Shown: one piece after another, positions 1 through 9,737 of the stretch
Layout: each line of letters starts with the position of its first letter
Numbering within the stretch: position 1 is the first letter of the stretch
NCBI GenBank assembly: GCA_003246625.1
Contig: QJZR01000014.1
Span: forward strand, 133,219 to 197,218
Reading direction: 5' to 3'
From: Alphaproteobacteria bacterium
Lineage (GTDB): Bacteria > Pseudomonadota > Alphaproteobacteria > Rhodospirillales > Rhodospirillaceae
Length of the DNA: 64,000 bases
The notes under the pieces: generated by a model
Databases searched by the model: none
What the model saw: only the letters and a program-made list of their open reading frames with translations
What the model was told of the DNA's origin: nothing
Made by a program: the position numbers and the translations under genes

Positions 1-1149
1 TTGTCCGTTCTGCCATCGGCTTCCATGGAAGTCGCCGCTGATGATCCGACGCAAACATGCACCGATTTGCCGTGAACGAGCCTCGACGGAGTGATTCTCT
101 CGGACCAGATTCCGACCCGCATCGGCGATCGATTGCGCTCGTGCCGGGTCTGAGGTTAACCAATCATGGGCGTCGAGAATGTTGCGCGCTTCGCAGGCGA
201 AGACGTTTCGACCGTGGGCGAAGCCCAGATGTCCAAAGCCTTCGCTGGGCTCGGCCACCAGGACGCAGCCGTTGGCCGGGATTTCGTAATATTTACGGAT
301 TGGCCAGCGTAGAATGCTGCCGCAACTGAAGCTGAAGCGCGATTGCCGCAAGGCATGGCGGAAGCCCCAGTGCAACAAATTCAGGGACCAATAGTGTGCA
401 TAGGGGTTAAGCCTCAGCTTATCGGCCGCGACGTAGGCATAGGGGAGATATTTGCCGGCTCGGGAAATGCCCGCGTGGTCGAGGATGTCGCGTGCTAGGA
501 CGCGGGCATCGTAGTTAGCCCCCAGCAGGCTCCAAGGATAGGGGCGCCGATCCAGTCGCCGGGTATGGAACTCGGGGGTGGACGCATATTGCGGGCAACT
601 GATGACGCGGTGTGCCTGCGAGATTGCGAAATCCCGGTAACGATCCGTCCAGTGGGTGAAGATGGAGGCGTTGACGCCGGGGGCATCGGGTGGCGTGGCG
701 CTCTCCTTGGGGGCGACGATTTCTTTCCCCCAAGTTATGAAGTAATCGGCGCACGCCTCGATCGCGTCGATTTTCTCGCTTGAGAAATTGTAGTAGTCGG
801 ATTGCATGAGAGCCATCAACCGCCGCCCCGGGTAGGCTTTCATGAAGCGCGCATATTCGCGTCCCAGTCGCATCAAGGTCCGGTCGAACGCACAGGCATG
901 ATTAATGAAATACAGCTTGCCGATTTTTTCTAGGCGGTCGAAATCCTGAATGGCGAATTCGTCCGCCATGATGAAGTCGAAGGGGCCGTTCAGGTCGACG
1001 AAGCGATCAAGCCCAATGTCGAGGTCGGTCTGACGGCTATAACCCGGGCCATATAGGGTCAGGTCGCCACATCCACCGAGAATGTCGCACAATAGCTCCC
1101 GTGTCGGGTCCATATAAGATACGTTGAAGGAGATATATAATATCTTCAT
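1..1149 (-). CDS. Glycosyltransferase-like protein (C-terminal glycosyltransferase family 1 / CgeB-like), partial, runs off window edge
   Basis: Manual minus-strand translation from ATG at 1149 is open for 383 codons to position 1: MKILYISFNVSYMDPTRELLCDILGGCGDLTLYGPGYSRQ...GCVLVAEPSEGFGHLGFAHGRNVFACE. Absent from the ORF track because it has no stop inside the window. Confidence 0.75.
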   Translation of the reverse strand, partial: MKILYISFNVSYMDPTRELLCDILGGCGDLTLYGPGYSRQTDLDIGLDRFVDLNGPFDFIMADEFAIQDFDRLEKIGKLYFINHACAFDRTLMRLGREYARFMKAYPGRRLMALMQSDYYNFSSEKIDAIEACADYFITWGKEIVAPKESATPPDAPGVNASIFTHWTDRYRDFAISQAHRVISCPQYASTPEFHTRRLDRRPYPWSLLGANYDARVLARDILDHAGISRAGKYLPYAYVAADKLRLNPYAHYWSLNLLHWGFRHALRQSRFSFSCGSILRWPIRKYYEIPANGCVLVAEPSEGFGHLGFAHGRNVFACEARNILDAHDWLTSDPARAQSIADAGRNLVRENHSVEARSRQIGACLRRIISGDFHGSRWQNGQ

Positions 1150-1150
1150 G

Positions 1151-2362
1151 TTAATGGCTTCTGATTTTGCGGCGGAGTCTTGCGTATCGCGCAACTAACT
1201 CGCTATAGACTTCTTGGTGCTGTTTCAGTAGAACTTCGCGGGAAAATTCCGTGCGAACGATTTCATTTGCGGCATCGGCCAATCGGTGGCACTCGTCCGG
1301 TTTAGATAATAAGCGCTCGATGGCGGTCGCCGTTGCCTGGATGTCCCGTGACGGGACAAGAAACCCGGTTCGGCCGTTCTGCACCAGCTCGGCTTGCCAT
1401 TCGGTGTCGTAGGCCACGGGGCAGACGCCATTCGCGCAGGCTTCGATCAGGCTGGCGCCGCTGAGTAGAGATAAGTAGATCGTGCTGCGCTGGTATAGGT
1501 CCCGGACCGCTTGGCCGTCGATGAACCCCAGCAGCGTGACACAATTTTCGAGGCCGTTTTCTTGTATCCGCCGTTCAAGGGTTTCTTTCTGGTCGCCGTC
1601 TCCGGCCAGCCTCATCTCGAAGGCGATGTCTCGGCTCCGCAAGGCGATGGCGATGTCGAGGGCGTCATGGATAAACTTTTGGGAACTCAGACGAGAGACG
1701 ATGGCGATGATTGGGCGTGCGGGGGATGGGCATGAAGACGGAGGGGCTTGTCCCGTTTTCGGGATTGGGACGATGTGGCGGAACAAGCGGAGGCATTCCG
1801 CCCGCGCGCCGTGCCGTCTTGCATACGCCGCGATATAATGACTGATGCAAAGGACCAGATCGGCGCGGCGTAATAGGCCTTTTTCGAGTTTTTGCGCCAA
1901 GGGGCGCGAACCGAACAGACGAGGGGCGCCACCTTCCGGGTCCAGTTCATACATCAGATCGTAGTCACAATGCAGGGACGTACAGAAAGGTCTCCCGCAT
2001 AATTTTGATGTAATAAACCCGATGAAGCCACAATAGTATGGGTCTTGGGATCTTATAAAATCGATGTTATTTGTCTTTGTTAATTTACAGCAGTGTCGGA
2101 TCACTACCAGTAAATGCCAAGCGAGCCGCAGCCACGACAGGGGGCGCCACGTTTCGGTCGTGGGGAGCGTGAACTCATCCAGACGAGCCGACGGAGAGAG
2201 AAACAGGGTTTGTTTCTGGCTGGCAAAAGGGTGAACGGTAATGGTTTCTTCCAGGAAACCATTCTCGTCCCTTTCGGAAATGTTATGAGCGACGCCCTTG
2301 CGGACCAGCGCTTCATAATCGGAGGGAACGATGAATAATCCCTTCAAACTGTTGCCCTTCAA
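1151..2362 (-). CDS. Glycosyltransferase family 4
   Basis: 403 aa; GT-B pattern with IAIVSRLSSQKFIHDALDIAIAL and SLLSGASLIEACANGVCPVAYDT. Confidence 0.85.
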   Translation of the reverse strand: MKGNSLKGLFIVPSDYEALVRKGVAHNISERDENGFLEETITVHPFASQKQTLFLSPSARLDEFTLPTTETWRPLSWLRLAWHLLVVIRHCCKLTKTNNIDFIRSQDPYYCGFIGFITSKLCGRPFCTSLHCDYDLMYELDPEGGAPRLFGSRPLAQKLEKGLLRRADLVLCISHYIAAYARRHGARAECLRLFRHIVPIPKTGQAPPSSCPSPARPIIAIVSRLSSQKFIHDALDIAIALRSRDIAFEMRLAGDGDQKETLERRIQENGLENCVTLLGFIDGQAVRDLYQRSTIYLSLLSGASLIEACANGVCPVAYDTEWQAELVQNGRTGFLVPSRDIQATATAIERLLSKPDECHRLADAANEIVRTEFSREVLLKQHQEVYSELVARYARLRRKIRSH

Positions 2363-2448
2363 TGGCTGGAAGCTATGAAAGTTCTTTCCGTGGCGTCATC
2401 GCTTGGGGCTTGTCCCCTTGTCGCGAAGGCGGTGTGGGAATTTGTCCG

Positions 2449-3642
2449 CTATTTATCCTGCGTCTTGGGTGAGGCCTGTGATGTCACGTTTCCCATTTGG
2501 GCCAAAGGAAAACAGAACTTTACATAAAAACTTTCCGGCACCCGCCCCATTTTCGTGAGTGCGTAGAAGAGCGGGCGTAATTTCTCGAAGGTTTTCTTAT
2601 AGGTTGGGAATTCGTGCCAGGTTCGGATGGGCTGGGTCATCACCCGTTCGAATTCGTCGTCCGAGAATCCCAGCCGTTTCTTGACCAACTGAAGAATTTC
2701 GTCTTCCAGAAATGGTGGCTGGCGCAGGGCCTCCAATGCTTCGGCGCGGTCCATTTGTCCCGAGCGCACCTGTGCGGCAAAGCCGTTCAGCCTGAGATCG
2801 ATCCCGAGACGGTGGGGGATGAAGTAGCTGTGATAGAAAGCCGTGAAGCGGTTTTCCAGATGGTGGCCGCCATACCATTCCCAGCCGTAGGTGTCGGCCA
2901 GCATGCGTTTCGTCGCCGCTTTGTCGTAGTCCATGTAGTAAAGAGGCCGGATCCGTTTGATGGCGCGGAGGCCGCTCCAACGCAGAAAACGGGAAAGCGT
3001 CATGTTCGGGTAGGTCTTCATCGGGACGCGGCCGTATTGCTTATGAACCGAGGAGATGTATTTCCCGTCCATATAAAGCCAGCCCAAGGGGGAGACGCCT
3101 TCGGTGCGGAAAGAGTGGCCCTCGACCACGTACTTCAGGCCGTGCTTTTCTGCCGCCAGATACAGGGCAGAGATGAAGGCGATATCTGTGGGGGCTTCGA
3201 TGTCCGCGACCCCCGAGAGCATGAAGGCGCGATAAATATCGTCGTATTCCCGGTTGTCGACCACGTAGGTGGATAACTCGACCCCTAGTTTGTTCACCAC
3301 CTTATAAATATTCTGCGTGGCGATGGGGGAGTTCCAGGTGTTGTCGAAGTGCACGGCCAATGGGCGGACGTCCATTTCCACCAGTTTATGAAGTAGGTAC
3401 GAGGAATCGCATCCCCCGGATACGCCGACGACACAGTCGTATTTCTTTCCGCGTCCGGCCTGGCGCATGGCGTCGATCATCTTCTGGAGATAAGGCATCC
3501 CCTCTGGCCCATTGGGGTATTGCCGTTCCAGGGCATCATGCAGCCCGCAATAATTGCAGACGCCATTTTCGTCGAAACGTATGTTGGGCACCGTTTCGTC
3601 GAAAATGCAGCGCGTACATATCCGGTGAGTGCCGTTGTCCAT
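2449..3642 (-). CDS. N-acetyl sugar amidotransferase (WbpG-like), copy 1
   Basis: CTRCIFDETVPNIRFDENGVCNYC plus PP-loop VGVSGGCDSSYLL; WYGGHHLENR. Confidence 0.9.
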   Translation of the reverse strand: MDNGTHRICTRCIFDETVPNIRFDENGVCNYCGLHDALERQYPNGPEGMPYLQKMIDAMRQAGRGKKYDCVVGVSGGCDSSYLLHKLVEMDVRPLAVHFDNTWNSPIATQNIYKVVNKLGVELSTYVVDNREYDDIYRAFMLSGVADIEAPTDIAFISALYLAAEKHGLKYVVEGHSFRTEGVSPLGWLYMDGKYISSVHKQYGRVPMKTYPNMTLSRFLRWSGLRAIKRIRPLYYMDYDKAATKRMLADTYGWEWYGGHHLENRFTAFYHSYFIPHRLGIDLRLNGFAAQVRSGQMDRAEALEALRQPPFLEDEILQLVKKRLGFSDDEFERVMTQPIRTWHEFPTYKKTFEKLRPLFYALTKMGRVPESFYVKFCFPLAQMGNVTSQASPKTQDK

Positions 3643-3675
3643 GTTGCCTCTGTTCGGCCAGGCGTTGCGTTGCCG

Positions 3676-5169
3676 TTATTCCGCAGGGTGGATACGGTAT
3701 AGGCTGTAGCGGCCCGCTGCCGCAAGGTAGTTCGAAGGAGGCAATCTCAACGCATCCGGCGAGACGTAATTTGTGTCCAGCAGCAGGCGATTGACGCTGT
3801 CATCCTTCGCGTAATCCGTCAGGTTCCGGCGGATGACCGGGAAGAACTGCTCCAGACGATCATCGAAGACATGGCTATGGGTTCCCCAATACACGGGACG
3901 GCCGGTGGCATAGGCGACCAGATCGCATAGGTGCACGGGAAGGCACATGACGATCGCTTCGGGGTCGTCCCGCAGGATCTTGAGCATGGTTTCCAGATCG
4001 GACGTGCGCAATCCCGCCTGCAGGGTTGCCTGGCTGCGCAGCAAGCGGGCAACCAGCCAATACTGGCGAACGGTCAACGCCAGTGCCAGGGCGGCGGCGG
4101 CCAGGACGATCGGTTCTCCGTATTGCGCCGCCACCCCCGTATAGGCCAGCGACGGTGCCAGGGCGAACTTAAAGTACTGACGTCCCTGGCCGATGCCTCG
4201 CAAGAACGGCAGCACATGAATGGCCGTTCCCCAGACGTAAACCGAGCCGACCCAGATCAGTAGGAAAGTTCCCCACGGAGCCGTGACCGGAGAGACCGTG
4301 GCGGCCCCCATTAACGGAAGGACGAAATAGTTCTGGTGCCCGACCTCCTTGACGAAGCTGAGGAGTGTCTTCGGCGTGCCGCCGGCATATGCCTCGGTAT
4401 GGGTTTCTCCGTCGCCATAGATCGGCGATTGCCGCACCATGTGGGCGCCCAGCAGGGGCCAGTTACGGTGCCAGAAGCGGATGATCGCGCGGTGGCCGTC
4501 CAGGATGCGCAGGAAACCTCGCGGCCACAGAATGAATGCTGCGGCATAGATGCCGATAAGCAGGTAGACCCAGCGCCACTCTCCGGTCGATGCGGCGAGA
4601 ACCGGCAGGGTGAACCACAATTGCTGCGCCGAGAGTTTGTGGCTGTAAAGCGTGATCACACCCACGATCACGGCCGCGACCATCCAGCCTTCGTGGTTCA
4701 TTGCCATCTGGGCGGAAATAAGAAAAGCGTTCAGCAGAAACAGCCCGAACGGACGAACGTTCAGGGCCGAGAATTCGTTCACCAAAGGGGGGGCCAAGGC
4801 ATAAGCGAGCATGGCGGCGGCGGCCAGGAGAGGCTGTCCTCCCAGGACGACAACCAGACCCCCGATCAACAGCGCGGAAAACAGATCGATGACGTGGTTG
4901 ATCAGCCAGTACCGTTTTTCCAGCCAAGCTTCCGGCAGAAGGGCGCATAAGATCAGGAAACCGGGGGGATACCATTGATCCTGTTCTTCCAGCAGAAAGA
5001 CCGGAGGCATGCGGATGGGAAGGCGTCGGCTTTTGCGGAGCTGTCGGGCGTTCATCAGAATGTTGAAGGCATCGCAGCCCTGGAAACGCCGCGGCCAGAT
5101 CGGGTACATGCGTGCGATCAGAAAGACGGCGACGGTAAAGACGGACACGACTGCCGATATCGCGATCAT
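3676..5169 (-). CDS. Polytopic membrane protein, putative GT39/ArnT-like glycosyltransferase
   Basis: Start trimmed to MIAISAVVSVFTVAVFLIARMYP (ATG 5169), 4-nt overlap with upstream HisF-like gene; many hydrophobic helices. Confidence 0.65.
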   Translation of the reverse strand: MIAISAVVSVFTVAVFLIARMYPIWPRRFQGCDAFNILMNARQLRKSRRLPIRMPPVFLLEEQDQWYPPGFLILCALLPEAWLEKRYWLINHVIDLFSALLIGGLVVVLGGQPLLAAAAMLAYALAPPLVNEFSALNVRPFGLFLLNAFLISAQMAMNHEGWMVAAVIVGVITLYSHKLSAQQLWFTLPVLAASTGEWRWVYLLIGIYAAAFILWPRGFLRILDGHRAIIRFWHRNWPLLGAHMVRQSPIYGDGETHTEAYAGGTPKTLLSFVKEVGHQNYFVLPLMGAATVSPVTAPWGTFLLIWVGSVYVWGTAIHVLPFLRGIGQGRQYFKFALAPSLAYTGVAAQYGEPIVLAAAALALALTVRQYWLVARLLRSQATLQAGLRTSDLETMLKILRDDPEAIVMCLPVHLCDLVAYATGRPVYWGTHSHVFDDRLEQFFPVIRRNLTDYAKDDSVNRLLLDTNYVSPDALRLPPSNYLAAAGRYSLYRIHPAE

Positions 5170-5939
5170 GGCGTGGAACGGGCCAGCATGTTTTCGAGGA
5201 ACTCGCGTGGCGGGAAGTTGATCAGAACCCCTCGCTCGGTTCCCGAATAGACGAACAAACTGCCCGCGGCGGCGGCGGATGCGCCGGCTTGCTTGATGGG
5301 GTCGGACAGGTCTAAGCGTTTGCCCGCGCCGCCGCAGGCAATGACGGGCAGGCTGGTCGCGGCGGTGACTTGGCGGATCAGGTCCAGGTCGTAGCCGCAC
5401 ATTTCACCGTCGCGGTCGATGGATTGCAGCAGGATTTCTCCGGCGCCGGCCTCGGTTAATTGGCGGGCTCGTTCTTGCGGGGTGATTTTCAGCGCGTGTT
5501 TTCCGTTGCGTACCTTGGTGTCGTAGCCGCCGAAGAGCGAGCGCTTGGCATCCAGGCTGCCGACCACGGCCTGTGCGCCGAATTCCCGGGCCGCGGCGGA
5601 AAGAAGGCTCAGGTCGCCACTCAAGACGGATCCGAGGACGACCTTCTCGACGCCCGAGCGGATGATCCGTTCGACCTGTTGCAGGTTGGTGATGCCGCCA
5701 CCATAGGCCAGCGGCACCCAGCATTCCTCGGCCAGGGTGGCGATGAGGTCGAAATCCGGCCCGTTTCCCGATGCGGTGGCGCCGATATCCAGCAAGGCGA
5801 TCTCGTCCACCTCGAACTGGTTGAACAGGTTGATGACGTTGACCGGGTCTCCGAGGTAGGTCTGCTTGCCGAAGCGGCGGGTTTTTACCATCGCTCCGCG
5901 GTTCAGCAGCAGGCACGGCATGATGCGGGGGATCAGCAT
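5166..5939 (-). CDS. hisF2: HisF-like cyclase subunit of acetamidino sugar modification (HisF2/WbuZ type)
   Basis: MLIPRIMPCLLLNRGAMVKTRRFGKQTYLGDPVNVINLFNQFEVDEIALLDIGAT...AYGGGI; HisF fold outside a his operon, beside WbpG-like genes. Confidence 0.85.
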   Translation of the reverse strand: MLIPRIMPCLLLNRGAMVKTRRFGKQTYLGDPVNVINLFNQFEVDEIALLDIGATASGNGPDFDLIATLAEECWVPLAYGGGITNLQQVERIIRSGVEKVVLGSVLSGDLSLLSAAAREFGAQAVVGSLDAKRSLFGGYDTKVRNGKHALKITPQERARQLTEAGAGEILLQSIDRDGEMCGYDLDLIRQVTAATSLPVIACGGAGKRLDLSDPIKQAGASAAAAGSLFVYSGTERGVLINFPPREFLENMLARSTP

Positions 5940-5949
5940 GGCGATTTCT

Positions 5950-7296
5950 TTAATTTGCTTGATGTGAGCATCGGCCGAACTTTCTTGCAAACGCGACGGC
6001 CCTCTTTTTTAGCTCCGGCTTATCGTCGAGTAAGAGGGCACCTTCCCCGTATGCGTCAATGAGCTTCTGGATGTTGGCGGCGATCCGCCGTTCCTCGCCC
6101 GCTGCGCCTTGAACATATTGTACGTCGTGAGGGTCGAAGAACCATTCTTCCGGCGCGTCTCCCGCGGCAAGGGTGAGCAGCCTGCGAGCGGTTGCGCGGC
6201 GGTCGCCGAATCCAATGAAGAAAGCCCGGGCGGCGGCCCCCATGCGATGACGGTATTCCGCATCGACGATCAATCGTTCAAGCGTGGGCTCGATTTCGTC
6301 GGGATGGGCGAAGACGGATGGCAGGGATGCCTCCTTGGGGATGAAACGGTCGAAAAAGTTCTTCCCATATCCGCAAACGACCACAGGTAGGCCAAAGCCG
6401 GCGGCCTCGGTGGCGAATACGGCGCCATGCATGTCGCTGTACAATTCGTCCACGACGATGTCGCTTCTTCCCAGTTCTTCCATGACCTCATGGTTCGGCC
6501 TGCCGGAGATTTCCACATAGTCTATTTTGTGGCCCTTTTGCTTGAGAGAGGCGATTGCGGCTCTGATTCGATCCGTTCCCTTCAGCAAGGGGGCCGATGG
6601 TGCATGCAGGATTCTGAGGGGGCGGTCAGAGGATTCGGGGTTGGCTTTCTCCGCGTCTCGGACGACCAGCCCGGGTTCAAGTTTTTTCTCGTCAACCACG
6701 ATCCCGATGATCTGGTAGATGCAGCACTTCCGGTCATGGTTCTGCCCGGAGAGGGGGTTATCAACGATGATGTCGGCGATCTGGTGGGCGTGGCGTACCC
6801 GTTCTTGCGTCGAGCGGACCAAACGCATCAGCTCTTCTGGGGATTCATGCGGTTTCTCGGGGCGGAAGAAGGGGGGGCGGGAGTCGCTGCCCTGAAAAAT
6901 CACGATGATTTTCTTGCCCAGTTTCCGGTAGAGCCAAATATCCAGATCCCGCGAGACGCCTGTCGACATTCCCGCCTTAAGAACGATGACGTCGTATCGA
7001 AGCGAGACCCAGGCCATCAGGAGAACCTGAGCGATCAGCCATTTCATGCGAAGGACAAGACGCTTAAGTGGCGTAAGCGCGTCGGGAGCCGCTTCAACCA
7101 TGGCTTCGTAGACGTCAATGTAGAAACGGACCGGCCAGTCGTTTTGCGAACGGTCCCAGCCGCCATTCAGGTCCGTTCCAAGACTCAGGAAGTCGGCCTT
7201 GCAGCCGATTTCCCGAAGGCCGCGCGTCAGGCACGAAAAGATCCCGGCGATGTCGATGGGGGCAATGAATACAGAGGGCTTTCTTTGCTTCTTCAC
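5950..7296 (-). CDS. Glycosyltransferase family protein
   Basis: 448 aa; GT-B-like C-terminal half: RILHAPSAPLLKGTDRIRAAIASLKQKGHKIDYVEISGRPNHEVMEELGRSDIVVDELY...GAVFATEAAGFGLPVV. Confidence 0.7.
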   Translation of the reverse strand: MKKQRKPSVFIAPIDIAGIFSCLTRGLREIGCKADFLSLGTDLNGGWDRSQNDWPVRFYIDVYEAMVEAAPDALTPLKRLVLRMKWLIAQVLLMAWVSLRYDVIVLKAGMSTGVSRDLDIWLYRKLGKKIIVIFQGSDSRPPFFRPEKPHESPEELMRLVRSTQERVRHAHQIADIIVDNPLSGQNHDRKCCIYQIIGIVVDEKKLEPGLVVRDAEKANPESSDRPLRILHAPSAPLLKGTDRIRAAIASLKQKGHKIDYVEISGRPNHEVMEELGRSDIVVDELYSDMHGAVFATEAAGFGLPVVVCGYGKNFFDRFIPKEASLPSVFAHPDEIEPTLERLIVDAEYRHRMGAAARAFFIGFGDRRATARRLLTLAAGDAPEEWFFDPHDVQYVQGAAGEERRIAANIQKLIDAYGEGALLLDDKPELKKRAVAFARKFGRCSHQAN

Positions 7297-7329
7297 GTAT
7301 TCATCTCCGGCAAAGGCGCTGGATCTCGT

Positions 7330-8475
7330 TCATTCGTTCGGGAAACAGAATTTAATGTAAAAGCTTTTGGGGACGCGCCCTGCCGCGACCAGCGGGGCGA
7401 AGAATGGGCGGAGAAGCTCGAACGTGGATTTGTAGTTCGGGAAATCCTTCCATGTTTTGAGCGGTTGATGCATGGCCGCATCGAACTGGTCGTCGTTAAG
7501 ATCCAGCCTCTTTTTCACAAGGTTAAGGATTTCCTCGGGGAAGTCGATGTCCTCACGGAGTTTGGCGAGACCTTCTTCGCGGCTGATTTGCTGGCTGCGG
7601 ACCATTGCCGCAGTGGATAGCTGGCGCAGATCGTTGCTCGTCCTGTGCGGCACGAAATAATCGACCCAGAAATTGCACGACCGGCTTTCGAGGTGATGCC
7701 CTCCGTACCACTCCCAGCCGTAGTCCTTGTTTAGGTCGTGCTTGACCTGTTCCTTGTTGTACGTGGTGTAATACAGAGGGCGTACGCGGCGGATGCCGTT
7801 CCATGCCACCCATTTTATGAATTTCCCGATGGTCATGAGCGGGTACGTCTTCATCGGCAATTTCCCATATTGCCGATGAACGGACTTAATGTATCGCCCG
7901 TCCATGTAATTCCAGTCGAGAGGGCATATCCCTTCCGTTCGGAAGGAGTGTCCCTCGAAAATATATTTCAGACCGTGCTTCGCCGCCGATCGGTAAAGAA
8001 CTGCCGCGAGGCCAAGGTCGTTCGGCGCTTCAAGGTTATAGGCTCCGGACACCAGAAAGGCCCGGAACATATCGTCGTATTCCTTCGAATCCACGACGTA
8101 CGTTTCCAGATCCACGCCGAGGCCGTTGACCATGCTGTATATGTTCTGTGTGGCGATCGGCCCATTCCAGGTGTTGTCAAAGTGTACGGCAAGTGGCTTC
8201 AGACCGAGTTCCACGGTTTTTTGGAGCAAGAACGACGAATCGCAGCCGCCGCTTACGCCGACGATGCAGTCGTATTTCTTTCCTTTTGCAGAGAGCCGGA
8301 CTTCGTCAGCCAGTTCACGCAATTTTACCATGCCCTCATCGCCGTCCGGATATATGGCGCAAAGTTCGTCATGCTGGTGGCAATAATTGCAGACGCCGTC
8401 TTTATCGAAGGTGATTCGAGGTACCGTGCTGTCATAGGTGCAACGCGTGCATATCTGCAAATTCTGGTCGGGCAT
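7330..8475 (-). CDS. N-acetyl sugar amidotransferase (WbpG-like), copy 2
   Basis: MPDQNLQICTRCTYDSTVPRITFDKDGVCNYC plus VGVSGGCDSSFLL; clearly paralogous to 2449..3642. Upstream residues in the track ORF look non-coding. Confidence 0.9.
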   Translation of the reverse strand: MPDQNLQICTRCTYDSTVPRITFDKDGVCNYCHQHDELCAIYPDGDEGMVKLRELADEVRLSAKGKKYDCIVGVSGGCDSSFLLQKTVELGLKPLAVHFDNTWNGPIATQNIYSMVNGLGVDLETYVVDSKEYDDMFRAFLVSGAYNLEAPNDLGLAAVLYRSAAKHGLKYIFEGHSFRTEGICPLDWNYMDGRYIKSVHRQYGKLPMKTYPLMTIGKFIKWVAWNGIRRVRPLYYTTYNKEQVKHDLNKDYGWEWYGGHHLESRSCNFWVDYFVPHRTSNDLRQLSTAAMVRSQQISREEGLAKLREDIDFPEEILNLVKKRLDLNDDQFDAAMHQPLKTWKDFPNYKSTFELLRPFFAPLVAAGRVPKSFYIKFCFPNE

Positions 8476-8510
8476 GGTGTCCTCAAATTGTGACCGCGTT
8501 CGGGGTCGTG

Positions 8511-9710
8511 CTAGATGATCTCGATGACGTCTAGATCCTTTGGGATTCTGTCGCGGATGGACGCAGAGTGAGTCGGCGCCAGATTGAGAACGCCTCGAAC
8601 CCGCGCATCCCGAAGCCGGTCGGGCGAGCATATGCGGGTTCCCAATCCCGCCAGGAACAGTCCGTGGAATTCCGCATTGTCGTCAACGGCTTCGGTGATC
8701 CGGTCGCCAAGTTGGTAGAGCGACAGGAGGTGCGGGCCTTTGGCCCCCGTGCCGTAGCCGATGATCTGTCCTGGTTCGTACCCGTCCAGCAGTCTGCGTA
8801 ATCTGGCCCCGTTTTCGTGCATCCGTTTCAGGAATTCTTCTATTTTGTCTGCGGACACGTGATCAAGGAGATCTTCGCGGTTTTCTACGCCGGGGCGGAG
8901 GACAGCCACGAACGATCCCCCATCGGTTTCGACTAATCGGGAATCGACAAGGCCCAAACCAGCATTCTTTCCCATCGTTGCGATGGACCTCAGTGTGAAA
9001 TGGTTGAGATGGGCATAGCTGATATTTTCGAAACGCCCTGCATTCAGCACGGTTGGCAGATAGGGAGATTCGATCACCAGAATTGAGGCGGGAGACATAA
9101 GGCCTGCAACGAGGTGGATGAATTCCTGTGGGTTTGCAATGTGCTCCAGGACATGGCGCACGACGATTATATCGAAGACCTGACCGGACAGCGTGTCAGA
9201 CAAGCGGCGGTCGAAGAAGCCGTTTATGACCTCCAAATCCCGTGCTTTCCATACGGCCTCGAAGCATAGGCTGGGTTCGATCCCTAGGGGGCGGTGCCCA
9301 AGGGCTCGGAACTCCTGTAGCAGAGCTCCATCGTTGCAGCCGATTTCAAGAACACGCCCCGCCGTGGATTGGCAGAGGGCGCTTGTCCGGGATGCAAAGT
9401 CTGCGATGTATGGGTTCTTCTTTGGAAGCAGGGCATAGGTTGACGATTGCTTCTGGTAGATTTCCGCCAGCAGACGATCCGCGCCGGCGATTCTCCGGTA
9501 CATGGTCGTGGTGCAATCGGGGCAATAGATGAGATCGAGAGGAAAGACCGGTGCCGTCAGGCTTTCTTCCCGCGTCGCGCACTTATGTCCCCCGATGACG
9601 GAGGTGCCGACATGGAAGATCCTGGTTTTCCCGCCGCACACGGGGCAAGGGGGCATCGTTTCGGTATGAGCGACGGCGTCTTGCGCCTTCATCGTTTGTC
9701 TCGGAAGCAT
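8511..9710 (-). CDS. Class I SAM-dependent methyltransferase, NovU/TylCIII-like sugar C-methyltransferase architecture
   Basis: N-terminal CPVCGG...YCPDC zinc-like motif, VLEIGCNDGALLQEF SAM motif, C-terminal IIGYGTGAKGPHLLSL domain. Confidence 0.8.
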   Translation of the reverse strand: MLPRQTMKAQDAVAHTETMPPCPVCGGKTRIFHVGTSVIGGHKCATREESLTAPVFPLDLIYCPDCTTTMYRRIAGADRLLAEIYQKQSSTYALLPKKNPYIADFASRTSALCQSTAGRVLEIGCNDGALLQEFRALGHRPLGIEPSLCFEAVWKARDLEVINGFFDRRLSDTLSGQVFDIIVVRHVLEHIANPQEFIHLVAGLMSPASILVIESPYLPTVLNAGRFENISYAHLNHFTLRSIATMGKNAGLGLVDSRLVETDGGSFVAVLRPGVENREDLLDHVSADKIEEFLKRMHENGARLRRLLDGYEPGQIIGYGTGAKGPHLLSLYQLGDRITEAVDDNAEFHGLFLAGLGTRICSPDRLRDARVRGVLNLAPTHSASIRDRIPKDLDVIEII

Positions 9711-9737
9711 GGGAACTCCATCGGCGGTCGACCGTCT

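Noticed and set aside
2449-8475. WbpG-like proteins as genuine histidine-pathway or tRNA thiolation enzymes
   Set aside because: PP-loop is shared with tRNA modifying enzymes, but the conserved CTRC/CNYC motifs and association with HisF/HisH and sugar genes favour sugar amidotransferases.
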